This document shows positions 16,724-27,600 of a stretch of DNA of 64,000 nt, in pieces. The DNA is taken from positions 1-64,000 of the forward strand of contig JACAEQ010000112.1 of assembly GCA_013388755.1 (NCBI GenBank). Reading direction: 5' to 3'. The DNA is from Chloroflexota bacterium (lineage in GTDB: Bacteria > Chloroflexota > Chloroflexia > Chloroflexales > Roseiflexaceae). Position 1 is the stretch's first letter, and every line of letters starts with the position of its first letter. The notes under the pieces are model-generated. The model saw nothing but the letters and a program-made list of their open reading frames with translations. It did no database searches and was not told the DNA's origin. Made by a program: the position numbers and the translations under genes.

Positions 16724-16827
16724 GTGTTCACACCTGGGTTCACACACGCGCCTGGGAGCGAGGGCGTCCCGCCCTCGGTGCGTCTACGCGGGCAAGATGC
16801 CCGCGCTCCCAGGAGACATGTGAACAC
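16724..16827 (-). repeat. 104-bp palindromic REP-like element, copy B
   Basis: This is the reverse complement of the element at 151-254, same length and same hairpins. Relative to copy A the outer stem reads CCTGGGAGCG/CGCTCCCAGG: one base changed on each side so that pairing is kept. The inner loop GGA replaces TTC while its stem is unchanged. It lies between the permease stop and the ATPase start, inside what otherwise looks like one operon. Confidence 0.9.
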
Positions 16828-16840
16828 CTACACAATCACG

Positions 16841-19684
16841 TCAGTTTGCATCTCCCAGCTTCACCGCCTGGAACAGCCGGATCCGCGCCAGACTTGCGCC
16901 AAGCGCCAGGAGCGCCAGGAGCAATGCGCCGCCGTAAGCAACATAGATGCCGGCCATGCTCTCCCACGCCAGTTGTGGCGCAACGGGGGGTGTACCGGGA
17001 TATGGCCCCACGCCAACCTGCATGAACGGCACGACGAGCGTGGCGGCCAGCGCGCCAATCGCTGTGCCGGCCACCATACCCGCGCCGATGAGGAGTGTCT
17101 GCTCCAGCGCCAGCGCAACCGCAACTCCCGTGCCGCTCAGCCCCAGCGCGCGCAACATGCCCAGTTCAATCGCCCTGCGCCGCGCCGTGATCAATCCGGC
17201 GACCAGGAATCCCAGCAGCGTCAGTGCCCCGGCTGTCAGGAAGCCGATTGTCAGCAATCCGAAGAGTCCCTGGCGTTGCGGGCGACTCTGCTCGCGTGCC
17301 GTCAGCGTTGCGACATCCAGTGCGTCAACCACGGGAATGCCGAGCGCGCGCACACTCGCGACAATCGCATCCGCCGGAACCTCCAGGTCGCGCGCGATCC
17401 AGACATCGTATGGATATTGCCCGCCCATCTGGTCGAAAATATAGTTGAGGTTGGCCACCACGATCGGGCCGTCCTGCGGATACAATCCCGGCCAGAGGTC
17501 AATGGCAGCAATGATCCGGAAGCGCACCTCGCGTTGATCGCCGTATAACTGGAGCGTCATCGGCAGCGCATCGCCCACGCGCAGTCCGTTGGTGAGCAGG
17601 TCGCGACTGACGATGGCGCCGTCGGTGTGGCGCGCCAGCATGTTCATCAATCCGCCAAGCGACTCGCCTCCGCCCCAGGCGCGTTCGAACCGCGTGATAA
17701 CCGTGGGGAAGTCACTACGGTCGATCCCCACCAGCTGGACACGTTTTCCGGCGGTGCCCACGCTGGCGATGGCTTCATAGCGCCCGACGCGCGTGGCGGC
17801 GCGAATACCCGGCGCCAGCAGGTGTTCACTGACCGGGACGAACAGGAAACGCGCCTCCTCACGGATATCCCGCCGCTGCGGTGGTTGCGCGCCAGGTTGC
17901 CCCGCAACCGGTCGCTCCGTGCTCGCGCCGGTTTCTATGAACTGCATTGGCGCGCCGACACGGTAGCCAATCTCGGCATGCATCGCGCCGTCAAGGGTGG
18001 TCGCCATGGCTGAACTGAAGGTTGCCAGGCTCAGGGTAAGCATGAGCAACAATAACGCGCCACGGTAGGTATCGGTCTGGCGCGCCAGCGCGCGCAGCGT
18101 AACCAGCGGTGCAACCCATGGTGGGGCGGCGGCCAGGCGTGCCAGTAGTTCAAGTGCCAGCGGGATCAGGCGCAGCGCGAGCAACCCGAGCGCGAAACAG
18201 AGCAACGCCGGCGCCAGGATGAGCAGTGGGTTGGCGAACGGATCCGCCGCCGATGTGCCGCGAAACAGACCGCCGCCTGTGCGGAGCAGGTAGATGCCGT
18301 AGCCTGCCGGGATCAACAGGAGCAAGTCGAGATAGGCACGCTGCCAGAGCGGTGGGCGCGCGGCACGTGCCGCTTGCTGTTGTTCGTCCACCAGCGTGCG
18401 GCGCGTAGCGACCAGTGCCGGCAGAAACGCGGCAATCATCGTTGCGGCCAGCACCCCAAGCGCATATGTCAGGCTCTGCCCTCCAGGCGAACGTGCAGCG
18501 ATACCTGCCGTGAGATCGATATCGAGAAATGAGCGTGTCTGACTCATGACGTCGGCGAACAACAACCCCAGCGGCAGGCCAGACGCCAGCGCCGCTGCAC
18601 CGATGATGAGCCATTCGACCAGGTAGACGCCAAGAATCTGGGCGCTGCCGACACCGCGGGTCTTCAGCAGCGCGATCTCGCCGCGCTGGCGATGCACCAG
18701 CAGTGCAGCGACCATGGCGGCGAAGTAGAGCACCAGCGCCAGGATCGGCACGCTGAAGGTAAATAACTGCAGCGATAGCGCTGCAACGCGTGACTGGTAG
18801 ATCCCGAGCGCCTCAGCCGGCCCCTGTTCGAGGCGGAGCCCCGGCACGATGCCGCTGATCCGGGCGCGGACCGCTTCGACCCGGCCGAGAAGCGGCCCCG
18901 CCTGCGCGCCGCTGACGTTTTCGCCGCTCAACCGCACGAACCAGAGGGTCTGGTCAACTTCGTTGCGCAAGGTGGTGGCGACAGCACCGGTAAAACTCGA
19001 CTCCGGGACGAGCAGGACATCACTCAGGGTCTCAGGCGGAAAGAACCAGGCCGGGTCGGCACGGTTCACCGGTTCCCAGATCGCCGCCACGCGCGCCTGG
19101 AGCGTGGCCGGCCGGCTGCCGGATGCCACCAGTGTCAGGCGGTCACCCACGTTCAGGCCGGTCTCATCGGCCAGGGCGCGCGCAATCATGATCTCCAGCG
19201 GCTCGGATTCGCGTGCCGGGCGGGGCATCTGGCCATCCACGATGTGTATCCGGTCATCAATGCCGCTGATGAACCCCAGGGCTGCATTTTTGAGAAACAG
19301 TGTGTCACCGCCGGTGGTAAGGAAGAGACGCATCGGGGCAGTGCGCGTATGACGGGCGAAGCTATCAATCGCCAGGTCGAGCCCGGGAATTCCCTCCTGG
19401 CGCAGGTATTCGTCGGCGGGTGCAACGCGTTCCCACTCGAGCGGGCCGTTCCAGGCGCCGACATAACGGAACAGCAGGGCAAACGGCGAACGCCCCTGGC
19501 GCGCCTCCTGCTGGCGGATCTCGTCACGCAACAGGCGCAGGCTGGCCACTTCGGCATAGGCCGGCGCTGCCGCGGCCAGCGCGACGGCAGATGTGGCGGC
19601 CGCCAGGGCGCACAGTGTCAGGCCCAGGTTAGCCCGCAGGCGCTTGAGAGCCGTGATGACGATTGAGAGAATGGTGATGGTCAT
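16841..19684 (-). CDS. ABC3/MacB-like transporter permease (two FtsX domains)
   Basis: 947 residues. An N-terminal membrane helix (LGLTLCALAAATSAVALAAA) is followed by a large extracytoplasmic domain (about 45-300), three helices of the first FtsX unit (FSVPILALVLYFAAMVAALLV, YLVEWLIIGAAALASGLPLG and a third), a middle hydrophobic section with several helices, a second extracytoplasmic domain (about 580-770) and a final FtsX helix bundle including FGLLTIGFLTAGALTLLGFL. This is the long double-FtsX permease type that works with a LolD-like ATPase. The start lies one base after the adaptor stop, so coupling is likely. The substrate is unknown. Confidence 0.88.
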   Translation of the reverse strand: MTITILSIVITALKRLRANLGLTLCALAAATSAVALAAAAPAYAEVASLRLLRDEIRQQEARQGRSPFALLFRYVGAWNGPLEWERVAPADEYLRQEGIPGLDLAIDSFARHTRTAPMRLFLTTGGDTLFLKNAALGFISGIDDRIHIVDGQMPRPARESEPLEIMIARALADETGLNVGDRLTLVASGSRPATLQARVAAIWEPVNRADPAWFFPPETLSDVLLVPESSFTGAVATTLRNEVDQTLWFVRLSGENVSGAQAGPLLGRVEAVRARISGIVPGLRLEQGPAEALGIYQSRVAALSLQLFTFSVPILALVLYFAAMVAALLVHRQRGEIALLKTRGVGSAQILGVYLVEWLIIGAAALASGLPLGLLFADVMSQTRSFLDIDLTAGIAARSPGGQSLTYALGVLAATMIAAFLPALVATRRTLVDEQQQAARAARPPLWQRAYLDLLLLIPAGYGIYLLRTGGGLFRGTSAADPFANPLLILAPALLCFALGLLALRLIPLALELLARLAAAPPWVAPLVTLRALARQTDTYRGALLLLMLTLSLATFSSAMATTLDGAMHAEIGYRVGAPMQFIETGASTERPVAGQPGAQPPQRRDIREEARFLFVPVSEHLLAPGIRAATRVGRYEAIASVGTAGKRVQLVGIDRSDFPTVITRFERAWGGGESLGGLMNMLARHTDGAIVSRDLLTNGLRVGDALPMTLQLYGDQREVRFRIIAAIDLWPGLYPQDGPIVVANLNYIFDQMGGQYPYDVWIARDLEVPADAIVASVRALGIPVVDALDVATLTAREQSRPQRQGLFGLLTIGFLTAGALTLLGFLVAGLITARRRAIELGMLRALGLSGTGVAVALALEQTLLIGAGMVAGTAIGALAATLVVPFMQVGVGPYPGTPPVAPQLAWESMAGIYVAYGGALLLALLALGASLARIRLFQAVKLGDAN

Positions 19685-19685
19685 A

Positions 19686-21347
19686 CTATGGCCCGACGAC
19701 CACGTCCCCTTCCTTCAGGCCCGTGACAATTTCTACGCGCTCATCGGTTTCGATGCCGATGGTGACCGGAACGCGGCGTTCGCGTTCGCCCTCGCGGACG
19801 ATGACGAAGCGCCGGCCTTCGAATGAACGCACCGCGTCAGGCGGTAGCCAGAGCACATGCTCCTTGCGCTCCAGCACAATGCTGATCCGCCCGACGCTAA
19901 TGCCGGCTTCGAGTTTCTGGCCGCGCGTGTCAATAATCTGGAAGCGCGTCGTCGAGTCGCGATCCTGCACCGTACCGCTGCCGCCTGAGCCATACGGCGC
20001 AGGCAACCGCCGGATCACCGCCGGAATCACCAGGTCGGGACGCGAGAGCAGCCGGATCTCAGCGCCCTGCCCTTCGGCGAGCTGGCGCATCTGCTGGCTG
20101 TTCAGGGTTGCGGCAAACTCGAGTTGTGATGGATCGGCGACTTCGATGACCGGGTCGAATGCACTGACGGTCATTCCCGGCTCGATGGCGATGGCAATCA
20201 CGGTGCCGTCCTGTGCGGCGATGATCTGGCCGTCCTCCACACGGCGACGCGCCTTTTCAACCGCGCGTTCAGCATTCTCAACCGCTCGCAGTGCTGCATT
20301 GAGCGTCTCGGCGCGCGCTTCCTCCAGTGCGAGTTGCGCCTGCTCCAGCGTGCGGCGGGCATCGGCCAGCGCTCTGGTATCACGACCCTGGAGCAGATTG
20401 TCGAGGGCGCGTTGCGCCTCAGCCGCTTTCTTCTCGGCTTCGCCGGTCTTGACGATCTCGTCCTCGACGGCGCGATCGCGGGCGCGTTGCGCCTGTTCAA
20501 CCGTGCGTTCGGCGTCGCGGAGCGCGCGCTCGGCCTGCGTGAGCTTATTGCGGTACTCCTCCTTCTGTTTGTCGGTCAGCCGGTTTGGCACCCTGACCCC
20601 ATTGGGGTCAATGATGGTCGGGTTTTCGGGGTCGGTGCCGTATTTCTGTACCCAGTCCCAGTTCCACCAGGCCGTGCTGTACGCTTTCTGCGAGTCGTTC
20701 AAGGCTTCGGCGCTGTCGCGCAAAGCCTCTTCCGCAGTTGTTTTTGCCCAGGATGCATCATCACGCGCATTGCGCAGGTCGCGCAGGGCAGTGTCGAGTT
20801 GTTGCTGCGCCTCGCTGAACACATCGGCCTCGCCGCCAGGTAGCAGGCGCGCCAGTTCCTGGCGGGCACGTTCTACGTCGAGTTCGCGCTCCTTGATCCG
20901 CTTCGCCTGCGCCTGGCGCGCACTCTCAAGGTCGCGTCGTGCCTGAACCACATCCACCTCGGCGCGGCGTAATTCCTCGAGTGCCTCATCCTGCTGTAAC
21001 TCGGCCAGGACATCGCCGGCTTTTACAACGTCGCCGCGTTGCACGCCGACGGTGTTCACCCGCCCTTCGCGGCGAAACGACAGACGCGCCAGGTCCACCG
21101 GTGTCGCACGCCCGGTGACGGTCAATACGCGTTCGAGGGTTCCGCGCGCAACGATGTAGGTTGGTCGCTCCAGCGCAGGATCAGGCGGCAGGGGCGTCGG
21201 GGTTGGCGGTTCCTGCGCCGCCTGTGTCGTACTGCAGGCCGCGAGCAGAATCGCGCACAATGCTGCGGCAAGGATCACAACGCCGGGATGCCCGGGTATC
21301 TTGCGTGGCCGCCGCAACCGGTAGCCGTGATTGTCAATCATGAGCAT
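19686..21347 (-). CDS. MacA/HlyD-like adaptor lipoprotein with long coiled coil
   Basis: 553 residues. A signal segment ends in the lipobox LLAAC, predicting a lipid-anchored protein facing outward. The order is: first beta-barrel half, lipoyl half-motif (NTVGVQRGDVVKAGDVLAEL), a very long alpha-helical hairpin (about residues 120-360, heptad-like Glu/Arg/Ala-rich), second lipoyl half (IIAAQDGTVIAIAIEPGMTV), beta-barrel and membrane-proximal domain ending TGLKEGDVVVGP. This is the periplasmic-adaptor architecture of MacA. Mid-hairpin there is an unusual Trp-rich insert (AWWNWDWVQKYG). In an organism probably lacking a standard outer membrane the adaptor may act with the permease alone. The permease follows after one base. 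Confidence 0.88.
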   Translation of the reverse strand: MLMIDNHGYRLRRPRKIPGHPGVVILAAALCAILLAACSTTQAAQEPPTPTPLPPDPALERPTYIVARGTLERVLTVTGRATPVDLARLSFRREGRVNTVGVQRGDVVKAGDVLAELQQDEALEELRRAEVDVVQARRDLESARQAQAKRIKERELDVERARQELARLLPGGEADVFSEAQQQLDTALRDLRNARDDASWAKTTAEEALRDSAEALNDSQKAYSTAWWNWDWVQKYGTDPENPTIIDPNGVRVPNRLTDKQKEEYRNKLTQAERALRDAERTVEQAQRARDRAVEDEIVKTGEAEKKAAEAQRALDNLLQGRDTRALADARRTLEQAQLALEEARAETLNAALRAVENAERAVEKARRRVEDGQIIAAQDGTVIAIAIEPGMTVSAFDPVIEVADPSQLEFAATLNSQQMRQLAEGQGAEIRLLSRPDLVIPAVIRRLPAPYGSGGSGTVQDRDSTTRFQIIDTRGQKLEAGISVGRISIVLERKEHVLWLPPDAVRSFEGRRFVIVREGERERRVPVTIGIETDERVEIVTGLKEGDVVVGP

Positions 21348-21472
21348 ATCGTGTTGTGTGTCGTGATGAAACCGGCCTGGAACGCTGCGACTGGCGCAAC
21401 GTATCCCGGGCGTTCCCGGAAGCGCTGGCGCCGCGCTTGCGTGCAGCGGGCGCTCCCGGGTGGTGTGCCGGC

Positions 21473-24259
21473 TTATCGAACCATTCCTGCCGGCAGAGGG
21501 GCGCCTTCAACATCATCAACGTTGAACCCCATATACGTCGGATCGACCTCCCGGGCGCACGCCGCCGGGCGCGTGCCCTCGCGGTTCAGACACTCGGCGA
21601 AAGCCGTTGCCAGGCGCTGCGCTTCGGCCAGCCCCTGCTCAAGACTGGCCCCCTTCTGTGCCGTCTCGCTGATTGCCTTGAAGAGCCAGTACGGGTCAGA
21701 GTAGAAGCCGTAGAGGGCGTTCGGGTCATCGCCCGGTTCGCCAGGGTTCGCCAGTGTCTCGCTCAAAGCCGTGAGTGCTTCGAGACGCTCCGGTGGCTGC
21801 TGGTTGAGGAACGCATCAGAGCGCGCAACCGATCGCCGTGCCGGGAGATCGCCATACACCAGTGTCGTGTCGGTTGAGAAATACTTGATCCACTCCCAGC
21901 ATGCCTGGGGCTGGCGGGCCATTGCGGAGATCAGCAACCCGCGCACATACAGATCGCTGCCACGTGCACCGGCACCGCCCACCGGTAATGGCGCGACGCC
22001 AACCTCGATCGGAGGTGCCTCCTGGTTCGGCGGCACCAGATCGCTGGTGGGCGCGCCGCCGACGACCGTTGCGCCGTAATCGAACCACATCCCGGCACGA
22101 CCTGACTGGATCAATTCGTACGACTGGTCGCTGCCCGGATCATCACGGCGATAGCCGATGTTCAGCGGCGGCATGACCCTGTGCACCATGCTGAGGTCAA
22201 GATACCAGCGGATCGCGGCCACTGTCTTCGGATCAGTATAGTTTGGCCGGAGATCCTTCCCCGAGCCGGTGGTCAATCGCGCGCCCTGCTGCCCGATGAA
22301 GAACAACAGGTCGGCCTGGGCGCCGCCAAGCGGCACGTATCCCCACTGCCGCTGAGTGCCTTCACCTTTTGTCAGCGCCTGCGCAGCTGCCAGGAAGTCG
22401 GCAGGCGTCCAGGCGGCGCCGGGCGCCTGTAAACCAGCAGCGTCGAAGGCACTGCGATTGTAGACCAGGTTCCGCATATTCACCGCATATGGCATGCCGT
22501 AGATCCGCCCCTCCCTGGTGTAGTATGCCAGGGCTGCCGGCAGGACATCATCGCGCGGGAAGTCGGCGTCGGCCTCGAACAGCGGGCGCAGGTCGAGCAG
22601 GGCGGCATAGTCGCTCTCTTGCAGCGGGCCATTCCAGCTGAAACAGTCGTACTGCTGCGCCAGTTCGGCGGCACTGGTCATGAAGGTTCCCGGGGACGGC
22701 TCAACGTTCTTCAGTTCAACGAAGATATCCGGGCGGATCGCGCGGAAGGCGCGCGCGATCCGGCGTACCTCCGTCGGGTTATAACCGAAGAGGCCGAACG
22801 TGATGGTGGTTGCACCGTCAGGGGCCATCTGTGGTTCAGGTGTCGCGACAATCACCGGATTGAGATCGGGCTTCGGGGTTGGTGTCAACGCCATCTGCTC
22901 GATGGCATCGCGCATCTGGCGCTGCGCTTCGGCAAGCGCAGCGCGGACATCGGCCTTTGGATCGGACATGACCGTGGCAAGTGCCTGGCTCAACGCGCCA
23001 GCGAGGCTGTAATCCGGCTGGCGTTCCGGCAATGGCGCGCCATTGGCCATCGTCCAGCGGTACGCTTCGGCTGTCTGCGTATCAAGCTGTTCCCAGAAGC
23101 CGCTCTGTGTGGCCAGCGACTGGCGCGCCGGTATGCGACCCGGTGAATCGCCATTCTGCTGGTCGATCGGCTGGCGCGAAAGCCACTCGATCCAGCGCCA
23201 TGCCGCGTCTGGATGGGCAGTGCCGCCACTGATGATGAACCCCTCGCTGCCGCCGCCGAAGAGGATGCTGCTATCCTTACTTACCGGATAGGGGACGCGC
23301 CCGACCGGGAAATCGGGTTTCCACGGTGTACCATCGGGGTTGTTAAGGTACAGCTCGCCCCAGAGCGCCACCCGTCCCTCGCGCACCAGATCGGTCGGAT
23401 CGGCAGGAGGATTGTCGTTGCCGCCCGTTGGAACGGAGTGGAAGACGGCCGGTTCGATCAGGACGCCGTCACGTCGCCAGGCGCGAATCTGCTCGATTGC
23501 GTTGACATAGGCCGGCTCGGTGATATCCGTCTCGAGCGCCGGTGTGGAGAGTGGACGGATCCCCTCGGCTTCAAGCAACGCCAGCAAGGGGAGGAATCCG
23601 CCACTGGGTTCCATCAGGCCGTGCGTTACGACCGTCAGGCCGTTGCGCTCGGTGAGGCGCTCGGCGGTTGCCATGACGTCGGCCCAGGTCCAGCCTGGTT
23701 GTGGCTCCGGGATGCCGGCGCGCTCGAACACCTCGCGGTTATAGCTCAGGAGTTGCAGGTAATGGTAGCGTGGCAGCGCCCAGATGCCGCCCCTGGCCGA
23801 GTAGCGTTCGAGCGCGCCCGGGTAAAAATCGTCGCGCGCGAACGTCGCGTCGGCTTCCATCAGTGGCTTCAGGTCGAGGAGCAGTGGCGTACCGAAGGCT
23901 TCAGGAACCAGCGCGAACGCTGGCGCCGTATCGGCGATCGAGACAATGCGGCGCAACGCATCCACCTGACTTGACGGGCCATCGCCCGACATGCCCATCA
24001 TGGCATCTTCAAGCGGCACGAGCACAACGTTGATGCCGGGATGTTCGGCGGCGAATCGTTCGACCAGCGACTGGTACAGGGCACGCTCGTACTCCCATAT
24101 GCCGAACGTGATGGTGACCGCCTCACCACTGCCGGGTGGCGGCGTGACGCCCGGAAGAGCCGTCACCTGCGGCGTGCCTCCCGACGGAGCCGGTTGCGGC
24201 AGGCCACATGCCGTGAGCGCCATCATCAGGACCATCAGGAGCAGAATCACGCGTTGCAT
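21473..24259 (-). CDS. Lipoprotein with two fused family-1 extracellular solute-binding domains
   Basis: 928 residues from ATG 24259; the signal MQRVILLLMVLMMALTAC ends in a lipobox. Two copies of an SBP family-1 (sugar-type) binding protein follow: the first opens VTITFGIWEYERALYQSLVERF near residue 48, the second opens TTITFGLFGYNPTEVRRIARAF near residue 490, each with the usual AFxxxHPxI helix-strand start and tryptophan-rich middle. They are joined by a Pro/Thr-rich linker. Normal members have one domain of about 430 residues. No sugar permease (MalF/MalG type) is adjacent. The next gene on the same strand, 125 bases away, is the MacA-like adaptor. Function is inferred as ligand capture or sensing. 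Confidence 0.85.
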   Translation of the reverse strand: MQRVILLLMVLMMALTACGLPQPAPSGGTPQVTALPGVTPPPGSGEAVTITFGIWEYERALYQSLVERFAAEHPGINVVLVPLEDAMMGMSGDGPSSQVDALRRIVSIADTAPAFALVPEAFGTPLLLDLKPLMEADATFARDDFYPGALERYSARGGIWALPRYHYLQLLSYNREVFERAGIPEPQPGWTWADVMATAERLTERNGLTVVTHGLMEPSGGFLPLLALLEAEGIRPLSTPALETDITEPAYVNAIEQIRAWRRDGVLIEPAVFHSVPTGGNDNPPADPTDLVREGRVALWGELYLNNPDGTPWKPDFPVGRVPYPVSKDSSILFGGGSEGFIISGGTAHPDAAWRWIEWLSRQPIDQQNGDSPGRIPARQSLATQSGFWEQLDTQTAEAYRWTMANGAPLPERQPDYSLAGALSQALATVMSDPKADVRAALAEAQRQMRDAIEQMALTPTPKPDLNPVIVATPEPQMAPDGATTITFGLFGYNPTEVRRIARAFRAIRPDIFVELKNVEPSPGTFMTSAAELAQQYDCFSWNGPLQESDYAALLDLRPLFEADADFPRDDVLPAALAYYTREGRIYGMPYAVNMRNLVYNRSAFDAAGLQAPGAAWTPADFLAAAQALTKGEGTQRQWGYVPLGGAQADLLFFIGQQGARLTTGSGKDLRPNYTDPKTVAAIRWYLDLSMVHRVMPPLNIGYRRDDPGSDQSYELIQSGRAGMWFDYGATVVGGAPTSDLVPPNQEAPPIEVGVAPLPVGGAGARGSDLYVRGLLISAMARQPQACWEWIKYFSTDTTLVYGDLPARRSVARSDAFLNQQPPERLEALTALSETLANPGEPGDDPNALYGFYSDPYWLFKAISETAQKGASLEQGLAEAQRLATAFAECLNREGTRPAACAREVDPTYMGFNVDDVEGAPLPAGMVR

Positions 24260-24626
24260 ATATCCCCTTTCACGATTCTGATTACAATACGTGCGGCATT
24301 GTGCCTTCCACGGCGATACGCTGCCAGCCAGTAGTATAGCCTGCCTGAGACGCATGATCCATGCTCAAGGGCAGGGAACTGTGTATTACACTGGCAACGA
24401 TGTTTTCTTGCCAATCGCCGGGGCGTTGCACGGCAGGTATCACAACAGCTTCCGGGAAGCTTACTACTTTCATCCATCGTACACGCTCAACAGCGGCGAG
24501 ACCATGAAACATGACGCACAGACAGCTGAGGACGTTCCAATAGCAGCGCCGGTGCTTGCCCAGCTTGCGACTCGCTCATATAATAGCCCATCGTACGATG
24601 CGCTGTCAGACTATTGAGGATCGCCC
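24260..24626. other. Divergent intergenic region between SBP and tricorn genes (367 bp)
   Basis: Holds the plus-strand promoter at 24556-24584 and, on the minus strand, a TATACT -10-like box at 24333-24338 without a good -35. The small frames across it are not conserved-looking and lack ribosome-binding sites. Confidence 0.6.
24556..24584 (+). promoter_or_regulatory. Promoter of the tricorn-like gene
   Basis: TTGCCC (24556-24561), a 17-base spacer and TATAAT (24579-24584). The predicted start is near 24591, 36 bases before the ATG. Confidence 0.75.
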
Positions 24627-27600
24627 ATGACCGACGATCGACGCCGCGCTCGACCTTATTTCCGCACACCGTCCGTGTCTCCTCTGGGTGACCGCATTGC
24701 GTTTGTCTATGCCGGCGATATCTGGCTTGTCGCCGCTACCGGGGGGCGCGCCGAACGCCTGACGGCGCATCCGGCCAATCATTCGGCGCCGCGCTGGTCG
24801 CCGGATGGTGCGGCGCTGGCATACACGTCGAACCGCGCCGGTCAGGGAGATGTGTATGTATTGCCGCTCGATGGCGGCGAAGTGCGTCGCCTGACCTTTC
24901 ACGAGAGCCTGAACAGCGCCGAATGCTGGTCGCCTGATGGGACGGCGATCTATTTCAGTTCGCCACGCGAGCGCCAGGGTACGGCCATTTACCGTGTCGC
25001 CACGACCGGTGGCACGCCGGTACGCTGGGTGGCACAGCCCTATGAGCGTCTCGGTGCAGCAACCGTGTCGCCATGCGGTCGCTGGCTGGCATTCAGCCTG
25101 ATGCGCGATCCATGGTGGCGGCGCGGCCCGAACCCGTATGGCGGCGCGGAAGTGTGGCTGGTGTCGAATGAGCCAGGCGCCGATGACTTTCGTCGCCTCA
25201 GCGATGCGCCGGGACTGAACTGCTACCCCCTCTGGACGCCTGATGGCCAGGCGCTCTATTTTGTATCCGACCGCGATGGGTGCGAGAACCTGTGGATCAT
25301 GGCGCGCGACGGCGGCAATGCCGAGCGTGTGACATCATTTATCGATGAGCGACTGTTCTGGCCGTCGATCAGCGCTGATGGCGCAATCATCGCCTTCGAG
25401 CGTGATTTCAGCATCTGGACGTTTGACGTTGCGGCGGGCGAGGCCGCGCCGCTACCGATTGCCGTGCGGCAAGATGTCAAGCAGACGCCGGTGCGCGTCC
25501 AGACCTATACTCGCGATCTGAGCGAACTGGCGCTGTCGCCCGATGGGAAGAAGATTGCGTTTGTGGTACGTGGTAAGGTCTTCGCCGACTTCGCCGACAA
25601 GGAATCGGAGCGTGAGCAGCGCCAGGGTCTGGCATTTCGTATCTCACAGACGCCGTTCCGTGATGGCGAGATTAGCTGGACGCCGGATAGCCGGAGCCTG
25701 GTATATGTCTCCGATCGCCACGGTGATGAGGAGGTCTACCGGTACGATTTCGTCACCCGTGCTGAGCAACGCCTGACCGATGCGCCAGGTCGCAAAAGCG
25801 CTCCATGTTCTTCCCCCGATGGCCGCTGGCTGGCATATGCGCGTGGTGATGATGAGATCCGGCTGATTGATGTGGCAAGTGGCGCTGACCGGCCGTTTGT
25901 GCGGGCGCGTTTCCTGTTCGGCGCATCGTTTGCATGGTCGCCCGACAGTTGCTGGCTGGCGTTTTGTGCCCAGGACGAGCGTTTTTTCAGCAATCTGTAT
26001 GTTCAGCATATTGACGAGCAACGCCCGCATCAGATCTCGTTCCTCAGCAATCTCCAGGCTGCCGGGCCGATCTGGGCGCCAAATGGAAGTTTCATCCTGT
26101 TCACCACCGGCCAGTACCGTGCCGAGTCGCAGATTGTACGCATTGACCTGCGTCCGCAGCCGCCAGTATTTCGTGAAGCGGAGTTTGACCGGCTGTTTGA
26201 ACCGCGCAATGGTGAGGCGCGCAGTGGGCGCGGCGAGATGCGCACCGGCGCAATGGCGCGTGCTGGCTCCTTGTCAGTCGAGGCGGATCGCGACCCGGTG
26301 TTTCCCCTGCCTGCGATCGAACCCGACGAGCCGCCTGATGTCGCGCCGGTCCGAATCGATGACGAACCGTTGCCTGCCAGGTCGGCACTGGCCACGACCA
26401 GCGTGACGATTGTCTTCAGCGGGATCGAGCGCCGGCTGCGTCTACTGACGCCGCTTCAAATGGATGCGACAGCGCTCTGTATCAGCCCGGACAGTCGCGA
26501 CCTGATTTGCAGCGCGATGGTGGCCGGGCGGCAGAACCTCTGGAGCCTGCCACTTGATGAGCCGCGCGCCGAGCTCGGGCCACGGCAGCTTACCAGCACG
26601 ACCGGCGCCAAATCGCATGCCTCCTTCGCGCCGGATGGAAAGAGCGTATACTTCCTTGATGGCGGTACCGTCGCAGTGCGTAAGTTCCCCAGGGGCGAAC
26701 AGGCTGCCCTGCCGGTCACGGCAGAGGTGATGATTGATTTTGCCGAGGAAAAGCGCCAGATCTTTGAGGAATGCTGGCGGTTGTTGCGCGATTATTTCTA
26801 TGATCCGACCTTCCGCGGCCTGGACTGGCCCACGGTGCGCCAGCACTATGCCCCACTGGTAGCCGGCGCACAGACGGTATCCGAACTCTACCTGATCCTG
26901 AACCTGATGGCCGGCGAGCTACGCGCTTCGCACCTGGGCGCATACGCAGGCGGAAGTTCGACGGGGCAGGATGGATATACTGGCCTGATCTTCGATCCAG
27001 TCGAGTATATGCGCAGTGGAACGCTCCGCGTAGCCCGGGTCGTGCCCGACAGCCCGGCCGCGCTGGCCGGTAACGGTGCGATTCAGCCGGGTAATCGGGT
27101 GCTGGCGCTCAATGGCACGGCACCTGGCCGGGAGGTATCCCTTGACGCATTGTTGCAGCGGACGGCCGGCCGGCGTGTGACGCTGCGTGTCGCCGGTGCT
27201 GATGGAGAACCGCGTGACGTGGAGTTGCGCCCGGTTTCCGCCGACCAGTACGAATGGCTCTGTTATCGCGCCTGGGTGCTGGAGAACGAGGAGCTGGTGC
27301 ATCGTATCAGCGGCGGGCGGCTGGGATATGTCCATGTTCGCAAAATGAGTTACGATGCCTACCAGCAGTTTCTTGCCGATCTCGACGTTGAAACCCATAG
27401 CAAGGCAGGCGTGGTCGTGGATGTGCGGTTCAATTCGGGGGGGCACACCGCGACGTTCATTCTGGACGTACTGGCGCGGCGGAGTGTGTTGACGAGCGCG
27501 TTCCGCGATCGCTCGGCAGCCGATTCTTCGCACATTTTCGGCAATCGTGTGCTGAATAAGCCAACCGTGCTGGTGACTAACGAACTTTCGCTCTCGAATA

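Noticed and set aside
19723-20946. 407-residue Ser/Arg-rich plus-strand frame opposite the adaptor
   Set aside because: The Ser/Arg/Ala bias is what results from reading the complement of Glu/Arg-rich coiled-coil codons; it is a shadow.
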